NCBI GenBank assembly: GCA_963775805.1
Contig: CAVZKG010000001.1
Location: 744,001-808,000, forward strand
DNA length: 64,000 bases
Direction: 5' to 3'
Origin: JAFAMB01 sp963775805
GTDB taxonomy: Bacteria; Verrucomicrobiota; Verrucomicrobiia; Chthoniobacterales; JAFAMB01
A program made the translations under genes and the position numbers. Below are positions 58,337 to 64,000 of the stretch, piece after piece (position 1 is the first letter of the stretch; each line of letters opens with the position of its first letter). Below the pieces are notes generated by a model, which did no database searches, was not told the DNA's origin, and saw only the letters and a program-made list of their open reading frames with translations.

Positions 58337-60589
58337 TTAGTTCATGCTAATCGCTGGTTCCCTCAAATCCAACAATTTTTCCGGCCGAATCGGAAAGTCC
58401 CTTACCCGTTTACCAGTCGCATTAAACACAGCATTAGCAATCGCAGCAGGTAATCCGGTCGTACCGATTTCCCCTATCCCGCGGGCGCCAACGGAATTGA
58501 AGATCGTATCCGGCTTATCGATGAAGTGGATGTCCATGTGCGGGACGTCCGCGTTGGTTGCCACGAGATAATCTGCAAAGTTTCCATTTGCGTACCTCCC
58601 ATTGGAAGCCTCAAGAATTGATCCTTCGAACAATGCCATGCCGATGCCGAAGACAATTCCACCAATGATCTGGCTCCGTGCAGTCTTGGCGTTCACGACC
58701 GTACCGATATCCATCACCGAAGTGATTTTTTGGATCCGCACTTCTCCAGTCCACTGGTTCACTCCGACTTTGCAAAAGTGAGCTCCAAAAGAGTTAAATG
58801 CATATTTTTTCTCTTCTGGCCCCTGTTCAGTCGTTTCAACAGCTTCGACAGCACTGCGCCCGATACCAGTCAGGAACTCTCCAAAGTCGACGCTCTTGCC
58901 TCCTCCTATGAGCTCTCCATTGCGGTAGGCAATCTCTTCTGGTTTCATTCCGTAGAATGGTGATCTCGGATCGGTCGCAGCGACCAGGACGAGCCTCTTG
59001 ATCGCCGAACCCGCCGCCTTTTGAATGGCAGGAGTAACACTGCAAACCGATGTGGACCCGCCGGAATTGGGTGCAGGTGGCAATGCCGAATCGCCGAGTT
59101 CCGGCCGAATTCGCTCCATCGGCAACCCGAGAAAATCCGCTCCGACGAGGGCAAGCACCGTCCAGGTACCCGTCCCCAGATCCTGGGTTGCCGACGAAAC
59201 CTTTACGGTGCCGTCCGGTTGAAATCTTACTTTGACCGATGCCGGGTTGCGATGCGCCGGATAGAGCGCAGTGGCCATTCCCATTCCCATCGACCAATCG
59301 CCTTCCTTAACAGCACCCGGCTCAACGTTTCGACCAGACCATCCGAATTTATCCACACCGATTTCGTAGCATTCCCGAAGATTTTTTAACGACCACGGGA
59401 CATTCCGGCCGGGAAACAAATCCGCGTCATTTTTGATGCGCAATTGCACCGGATCCATGCCCAGCTTAACCGCTAACTCATCCATCGCGCACTCGAGGGC
59501 GAGCATTCCCGGGGCGCAACCGGGTGCCCGCATAAACGTTGGACCACCCACTGTAAACGGCACGGCCGTATGGCTAACCCGAATATTGGGCGACTTGTAC
59601 AAAAGTCTCGAAGTCCGATGAGCGGCGGCTTCAATGAATGCTTTCGAAAACGAAACCGTCGACTTGACATCATGTTTAACGGCTTGGAGTGATCCGTCAC
59701 GGTTCGCTCCAAGGACAAGTTGCTGACTCAGCGCCGGTCGGTGCCCCACGAGCGTGAACATTTGAGGGCGCGTCAGGATCGTTTTCACCGGCCGATTCAG
59801 TCGGCGCGCGGCCGCCGCGGTCAATGGGGTAAATAGCCACATCGACCCTTTGCACCCGAAGCCACCGCCTACATAAGGACAGACGACTCGAACCAGAGCA
59901 TCATCGATCCCAAGCACCGCTGCAATGTTACGCTGATCGGCGACAACGCCTTGAGTCGCATCGTAGATCGTCAACCGGTCGCCTTCCCAAGTCGCCGTAA
60001 CGGCATGGGGTTCCATCGGATTATGATGCAAAATCAGCTCGGTATACGTTGCATCTACAACGACAGGGCTACCCTGGATGACATCATCGATCGAAGAGAC
60101 TCCCTCCGCTAAGAACTCGATATCGGCCTTTTCTCCTCCGACATCATTCGGGGTGAACGCCTTCGCCATTCCGGCATCCCAAGATGCGACTGGCTCTTGA
60201 GAGGCATACTCGGTTTTCACCAGAAACGAGGCGTCCCTTGCCTGTTCGAACGACTCGGCGATCACAAGACCGATGATTTCCCCGTAGTTGCGGACTTTCG
60301 TGTCCTGAAGCGGAGAAAACGGTTCCCCGCTGCTCGCGCCCTCCCCTGGACCGAGTGGTCGATAGAGTTGTATTGGGTTGAATGGGCTGAAGATCGCGAT
60401 TACGCCGGGTAAGCGCTCGGCTGCGCTGGTGTCCATCGCCACGATAGACCCGTTAGCCACCGTACTGGTCAGCAGATAACCATACGCGAGATTACTCGGG
60501 CGGCGGTCCCCTGAGTAGACGGCTTTCCCAGTCACCTTCAACCGGCCATCCACTCGGTCGATCGACTTTCCGATGTATTCCGTGCTCAT
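58337..60589 (-). CDS. Xanthine-dehydrogenase-family Mo-binding subunit
   Basis: Start at the ATG giving MSTEYIGKSIDRVDGRLKVT; it overlaps the FAD-subunit stop by four bases. The 750-residue protein has the aldehyde oxidase N-terminal domain (YGYLLTSTVANGSIVAMDT region) and the Mo-site domains, with VVCPYVGGGFGCKGSMW, FMRAPGCAPGMLALECAMDE and the C-terminal VGARGIGEIGTTGLPAAIAN, which carries the catalytic Glu. It oxidises aldehydes or N-heterocycles. Paired with a Tat-signal Fe-S subunit, it resembles periplasmic PaoABC more than cytoplasmic XDH. Confidence 0.92.
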   Translation of the reverse strand: MSTEYIGKSIDRVDGRLKVTGKAVYSGDRRPSNLAYGYLLTSTVANGSIVAMDTSAAERLPGVIAIFSPFNPIQLYRPLGPGEGASSGEPFSPLQDTKVRNYGEIIGLVIAESFEQARDASFLVKTEYASQEPVASWDAGMAKAFTPNDVGGEKADIEFLAEGVSSIDDVIQGSPVVVDATYTELILHHNPMEPHAVTATWEGDRLTIYDATQGVVADQRNIAAVLGIDDALVRVVCPYVGGGFGCKGSMWLFTPLTAAAARRLNRPVKTILTRPQMFTLVGHRPALSQQLVLGANRDGSLQAVKHDVKSTVSFSKAFIEAAAHRTSRLLYKSPNIRVSHTAVPFTVGGPTFMRAPGCAPGMLALECAMDELAVKLGMDPVQLRIKNDADLFPGRNVPWSLKNLRECYEIGVDKFGWSGRNVEPGAVKEGDWSMGMGMATALYPAHRNPASVKVRFQPDGTVKVSSATQDLGTGTWTVLALVGADFLGLPMERIRPELGDSALPPAPNSGGSTSVCSVTPAIQKAAGSAIKRLVLVAATDPRSPFYGMKPEEIAYRNGELIGGGKSVDFGEFLTGIGRSAVEAVETTEQGPEEKKYAFNSFGAHFCKVGVNQWTGEVRIQKITSVMDIGTVVNAKTARSQIIGGIVFGIGMALFEGSILEASNGRYANGNFADYLVATNADVPHMDIHFIDKPDTIFNSVGARGIGEIGTTGLPAAIANAVFNATGKRVRDFPIRPEKLLDLREPAISMN

Positions 60590-61563
60590 ACCAGGCCTCC
60601 TAAATTCAACAACGCTCGAGCCACAGTCCGCCCCACCAAATCGACCTTGAACTGATTGTCTTTCAGCGGCTTCGCGCCCGCGCCCGCCAATGCCGCGGCG
60701 GCCGTAATGGTCTCGCGATTCAGACTCTTTCCCTTTAGGGCTTCGCAGACAGAAGGCAATTTCCACGGTTTTGTCCCCACTCCTCCGACTGCAACCCGCG
60801 CGTCTCGAATTTGGTTCCCTTCGATATCCAATGCGACTGCCGCCGATGTGAGCGCAAACTCATACGAGTCACGATCCCTGACCTTCAAATAAGCGGATTT
60901 CCTAGCCCACGGAAGCGCCGGTACTAGAATCTCAGAAATCAATTCTCCAGGGCGCAAATCGTTTTCCTTTTCCGGAGTTTCTCCTGGCAATCGATAAAAC
61001 TCCTCCAGTTTCACCGAACGATCGCCGGATACGCTCTGGAGGCGAATCTCTGCGTCAAGCGCCACAAGCGCGACGGCAAGATCGCTTGGATGCGTCGCCA
61101 CACAGTATTCACTAGTTCCGAAAATGGCATGACCCCGATTCTCGCCACTCAACGCTGAACAACCGGTTCCGGGCTGCCGTTTGTTGCACGGAGTCGCCGG
61201 ATCTCGATAGTAGCCGCATCGGGTCCTCTGCAGCAGATTCCCACCCATGCTCGCCATATTGCGAATCTGCGGAGAGGCGCTTTTCAACAGAGCCTCGCTG
61301 ATCACCGGATAGTTCGACATCACGTCGGGATGGATCGCGACATCACCCATCCGCTCCAGCGAGCCTATTCTTAAGCCGCCCTGGATCATTTCGATCCCAC
61401 GCATCGGCAATGAATTAACGTCGAGAAGGCGGGAAGGCGTCAAAACCTCCAGCTTCATCAGATCGATCATGGTCGTTCCGCCGGCAATAAACGCGGAATT
61501 GACGTCGCCTCGGGAATTCGCATCGTTAACGCTGGAGGGGGTTTCGTAAGTAAATGAACGCAT
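60586..61563 (-). CDS. Xanthine-dehydrogenase-family FAD-binding subunit
   Basis: A 325-residue protein of the CO dehydrogenase/XDH flavin type. FIAGGTTMIDLMKLEVLTPS holds FAD near the N-terminus, and NMASMGGNLLQRTRCGYYRD is the second FAD motif. The inserted cysteines (RCGYYRDPATPCNKRQPGTG, CSAL) match the extra 4Fe-4S loop of PaoB-like subunits. Overlaps the large-subunit start by ATGA and lies five bases after the Fe-S gene. Confidence 0.9.
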   Translation of the reverse strand: MRSFTYETPSSVNDANSRGDVNSAFIAGGTTMIDLMKLEVLTPSRLLDVNSLPMRGIEMIQGGLRIGSLERMGDVAIHPDVMSNYPVISEALLKSASPQIRNMASMGGNLLQRTRCGYYRDPATPCNKRQPGTGCSALSGENRGHAIFGTSEYCVATHPSDLAVALVALDAEIRLQSVSGDRSVKLEEFYRLPGETPEKENDLRPGELISEILVPALPWARKSAYLKVRDRDSYEFALTSAAVALDIEGNQIRDARVAVGGVGTKPWKLPSVCEALKGKSLNRETITAAAALAGAGAKPLKDNQFKVDLVGRTVARALLNLGGLV

Positions 61564-61567
61564 CGTG

Positions 61568-62248
61568 TTACCCCTTTGATTTCGCAGCCGCCAATTTGAT
61601 TGCGTCTACGATGTTTGGATAGGCCCCGCATCTGCACAAGTTGCCGGACATGTTCTCCCGTATCTCGGCCTCTGAATGGGTGTGCCCTTCACGAATACAC
61701 GCCACTGCGGACATGATCTGGCCAGGTGTGCAATAACCGCATTGGAATCCGTCGCATTCGATGAAAGCCGCCTGGACCGGATGCAGTTCATCCCCCTGCG
61801 CCAGCCCTTCAATCGTGGTTATTTCCTTGCCTTCGGCCATCACTGCGAGCGCGAGACACGAGAGCGCTCTTCTGCCATCGATGTGGATCGTACACGCCCC
61901 ACATTGTCCCTGGTCACAACCCTTTTTTGTGCCGGGCAATTCCAATCGATCTCGCAACGCGTCGAGCAACGTCACGCGATTGTCGACCCGAAGCCGCTGA
62001 GCTTTCCCGTTAACTTTCAGGATGATTTCTGATTGCCCGTCTCCGCTTTCCTTTTTTGGGATATCGCCCGGAGAGGATTCTCGCTCAGGTGCCGGCGCGG
62101 CACGAAGCAAAGGTGGCGCGACGGTTATGCTCGCTGAGAGAGCCGCTAATCGAGCGATAAATCCACGTCTGGACGATCCGCCTGAATTTTCAGCAATGCT
62201 GGGAGAATCACCAGGCAACTCCACCGCACAATCGGATTCTTGCCGCAT
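61568..62248 (-). CDS. Tat-exported 2Fe-2S subunit of a molybdenum hydroxylase
   Basis: Start at the ATG giving MRQESDCAVELPGDS; the longer frame is not conserved. The 226-residue protein has a Tat signal (SSRRGFIARLAALSASITVA, Arg27-Arg28). A plant-type 2Fe-2S domain follows (Cys111, Cys116, Cys119, Cys131), then a second cluster domain (GYCTPG with Cys170 and Cys173; CRCGAY with Cys205 and Cys207). A signal only on this subunit is the PaoA/YagT pattern, in which the folded trimer rides through Tat on it. First gene of the operon Fe-S, FAD, Mo, xdhC, mocA. Confidence 0.92.
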   Translation of the reverse strand: MRQESDCAVELPGDSPSIAENSGGSSRRGFIARLAALSASITVAPPLLRAAPAPERESSPGDIPKKESGDGQSEIILKVNGKAQRLRVDNRVTLLDALRDRLELPGTKKGCDQGQCGACTIHIDGRRALSCLALAVMAEGKEITTIEGLAQGDELHPVQAAFIECDGFQCGYCTPGQIMSAVACIREGHTHSEAEIRENMSGNLCRCGAYPNIVDAIKLAAAKSKG

Positions 62249-62534
62249 AAGATTATTACTTTCAATGGCCGAAAAAATTCGCGTTTGGCCTGCCCGCAAT
62301 GATCGAAAATATTGAAGCGGACTTATCAACAAATCTAATAATCGTAAGAACGCTACAGAAAAGAGACTGCCAACCTCGACCTGCGAACGAGTCGCAACTA
62401 TTTGGTTGCGATTTGCATTTCGAAAGTGAGAACTCAACGAATGCCTCTTGCGTTTCGCACACTAAAATGCTTTTCGCATGAAACCGTTGAGGACTTGCAA
62501 ACGTCTGCGTTCCGTACAATGACTTCTACCCGAC

Positions 62535-63449
62535 ATGCTCATTGACCTCAGCGATCGAGCGAAATTCAAAGCGACCGGAATCGATCGTAAGCGTTTTCTG
62601 AACGGCCAGCTCACGAACAATATGCTGGCGCTCAAACCCGGGTTCACACTCTACGCGTGCGCGCTGACAGCTAAAGGCAAGTTATCCGCGGACCTGTACG
62701 TGGCAGAAGCGCACGACGCCCACTATCTCGACGCCGATTCGTTGCTTCGGGAATCGCTGCAGATTCGCCTCGAGAAATACATCATAGCCGACGACGTGAC
62801 GCTTGAAGATGTCACTGAAGAATTCGGGTTGTTTCACCTTGTCGACCCGGACGCGGTAGAGCAGGAAGCTCGCAAACATATCTCAATCGAGATCTTGGAA
62901 AAAAACGGCGCATTTCTGTTCGAATCGAGCCGGTTCGGCGTCCCGGGTATTGATCTCTGGTTTCCAACCAAATGCGGCACCGCGATACGGGATGTGCTGG
63001 GAGAATCTCCAATTGGCTCCGAGAAAGCCGAAAGTCTTCGCATTGAAAAGGGAATTGCGCGCTGGGGGCACGAACTATCCGAAGAGGTTCTACCTCAGGA
63101 AGCCGGGCTCGATTCTCGTGCAGTCAGTTTTACCAAGGGATGCTACCTTGGGCAGGAAGTCATCAGCCGCATTAAAAGTATTGGACACGTGAACCGTCAT
63201 TTGCGCGGTCTGGTTCCGGCGGATGGCGTCGCCATCCTGGCCGGGGACAAACTATTCGGGTCGGAGGAGGCTGCCAAAGAGATTGGTTTTCTCACCAGCG
63301 TTGGCCCCACCCGCCATGGCGCGCAGACAATCGCTTTAGGATACGTGAAACGCGGTTTTGAAGCCGATGGAACGACCTTGCAAGTTCGACGGAACAATAC
63401 TTTGATTGGGCCCATCAAGGTTCAAAGCCTTCCATTTGAATTAGCATGA
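62535..63449 (+). CDS. ygfZ: YgfZ/GcvT-like folate-binding protein
   Basis: A 304-residue protein with the signature KGCYLGQE (in AVSFTKGCYLGQEVISRI), whose Cys is essential in YgfZ. The N-terminus FLNGQLTNNMLALKPGFTLY and the C-terminal barrel ALGYVKRGFEADG are typical of the family. YgfZ helps repair or assemble iron-sulfur proteins with tetrahydrofolate. It is divergent from the Mo-hydroxylase operon, whose products need Fe-S clusters. Its TGA overlaps the ATG of the cyclophilin gene (ATGA). Confidence 0.9.
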   Translation: MLIDLSDRAKFKATGIDRKRFLNGQLTNNMLALKPGFTLYACALTAKGKLSADLYVAEAHDAHYLDADSLLRESLQIRLEKYIIADDVTLEDVTEEFGLFHLVDPDAVEQEARKHISIEILEKNGAFLFESSRFGVPGIDLWFPTKCGTAIRDVLGESPIGSEKAESLRIEKGIARWGHELSEEVLPQEAGLDSRAVSFTKGCYLGQEVISRIKSIGHVNRHLRGLVPADGVAILAGDKLFGSEEAAKEIGFLTSVGPTRHGAQTIALGYVKRGFEADGTTLQVRRNNTLIGPIKVQSLPFELA

Positions 63450-64000
63450 AAAAATTTTTAATCCTGTCGGTGGTCTTGCTCTCGTCGGTGGTTGTCTGTT
63501 TGGCTGACCCCGTAGCCGTGTTCGACGTTCAATGGGGCAAAGGGAAAAATCGGCAACAGCGGAGCTTCTCGATAGGTTTCTACGATGGTGCAGCACCGCA
63601 AACGGCCGCAAATTTCAAGAAACTGGTTCAGGACGGTTTTTACGTGCACACGACGTTTCATCGGGTGTTTCCAAACTACCTCGTTCAAGGGGGCGACCCG
63701 ATAAGCAAAGGGAAAGATCTCACGGTCATCGGAACTGGGGGACCTGGTTACACGCTCCCGGCCGAAATTCGTCAAAAACATGTGCGCGGTTCGGTCGCAA
63801 TGGGTCGACTTCCAGATAAGGTGAACCCCAATCGCCTGTCCAATGGCAGCCAGTTTTATGTTTGTCTCCAGCCGATTCCCGCTCAGGACGGCCAGGACAC
63901 TGTCTTCGGAGAAGTCGTTTCCGGTCTTCCCGCGCTCGATGAGATCAGCCACCTGCAAGCCGACACGAATGCGAATCCGGTCGAAAGGGTGGAAGTTATT
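63446..64000 (+). CDS. Peptidyl-prolyl isomerase (cyclophilin type), 3' end outside window
   Basis: ATG at 63446 overlaps the ygfZ stop. A signal peptide (KKFLILSVVLLSSVVVCLA) precedes the cyclophilin domain: TTFHRVFPNYLVQGGDP carries the catalytic Arg, HVRGSVAMGRL and SNGSQFYVCLQP carry the Met, Gln and Phe sites, and DTVFGEVVSGLPALDEI ends the core. Exported, so it folds periplasmic proteins. The frame is open through base 64000; only a few residues are probably missing. Confidence 0.9.
   Translation, partial: MKKFLILSVVLLSSVVVCLADPVAVFDVQWGKGKNRQQRSFSIGFYDGAAPQTAANFKKLVQDGFYVHTTFHRVFPNYLVQGGDPISKGKDLTVIGTGGPGYTLPAEIRQKHVRGSVAMGRLPDKVNPNRLSNGSQFYVCLQPIPAQDGQDTVFGEVVSGLPALDEISHLQADTNANPVERVEVI

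Overview
The window reads as a chromosome segment of a soil or sediment heterotroph, most probably a Verrucomicrobiota member near the Chthoniobacterales. This is inferred from gene content and family resemblance only: GH4 glycosidase with LacI control and a split sugar ABC transporter, a PF07399-type antiporter, short RRM proteins, PEGA and Ala/Leu-repeat remnants. Base composition is moderate to high GC. No rRNA and no CRISPR array were seen; one tRNA (Phe) lies near the left edge.

Layout. 1-630: 3' end of a cupin gene and tRNA-Phe. 1284-2170: broken chymotrypsin-like protease locus. 2496-4879: intact minus-strand arsenic operon arsR-arsM-aqpS-arsC, with Tn3-transposase, DsbA-like and tyrosine-recombinase fragments just upstream (5354-6197). 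6207-13312: DoxX protein, APC permease fused to a universal-stress domain, acetyltransferase, Tat-exported hydrolase and DUF2622 protein, mixed with methyltransferase remnants. 14171-20660: an ECF sigma/zinc-anti-sigma pair with a second anti-sigma paralogue, a minus-strand SDR plus two hydrolases, a second ECF sigma gene and a secreted hydrolase. 20860-26275: mostly wreckage (PEGA, NADH dehydrogenase/AraC chimera, unknown fragments, a SRAP gene without its start codon) around DoxX and SDR genes.

26505-33749 is a sugar locus: two tandem operator palindromes, a truncated duplicate permease, two intact permeases, a binding protein, a GH4 alpha-galactosidase, a galT remnant and a LacI regulator. 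No ATPase gene is present, so a shared ATPase elsewhere is implied. 36152-39752 holds a lone ribose-type binding protein, a FucP-like symporter and fragments of PfkB and glycerate kinases. 40044-41033 encodes an orphan caspase-like (clan CD) protein, the strongest candidate for something undescribed. A GC-rich cassette follows (DUF899, HTH regulator, beta-propeller).

From 44605 onward the region is compact and intact: RRM protein, infA, DUF3820 protein, antiporter, MFS transporters, galM, DUF937 protein, SGNH hydrolase, OpgC, an EEP-family phosphatase/nuclease, a five-gene molybdenum-hydroxylase operon (Fe-S, FAD and Mo subunits, XdhC, MocA) with a Tat-type Fe-S subunit, then ygfZ and a cyclophilin running off the right edge.

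The left 44 kb carries about two dozen truncated, frameshifted or chimeric genes beside intact ones, while the right 20 kb carries almost none. That contrast suggests an accessory region under decay rather than uniform sequencing error.
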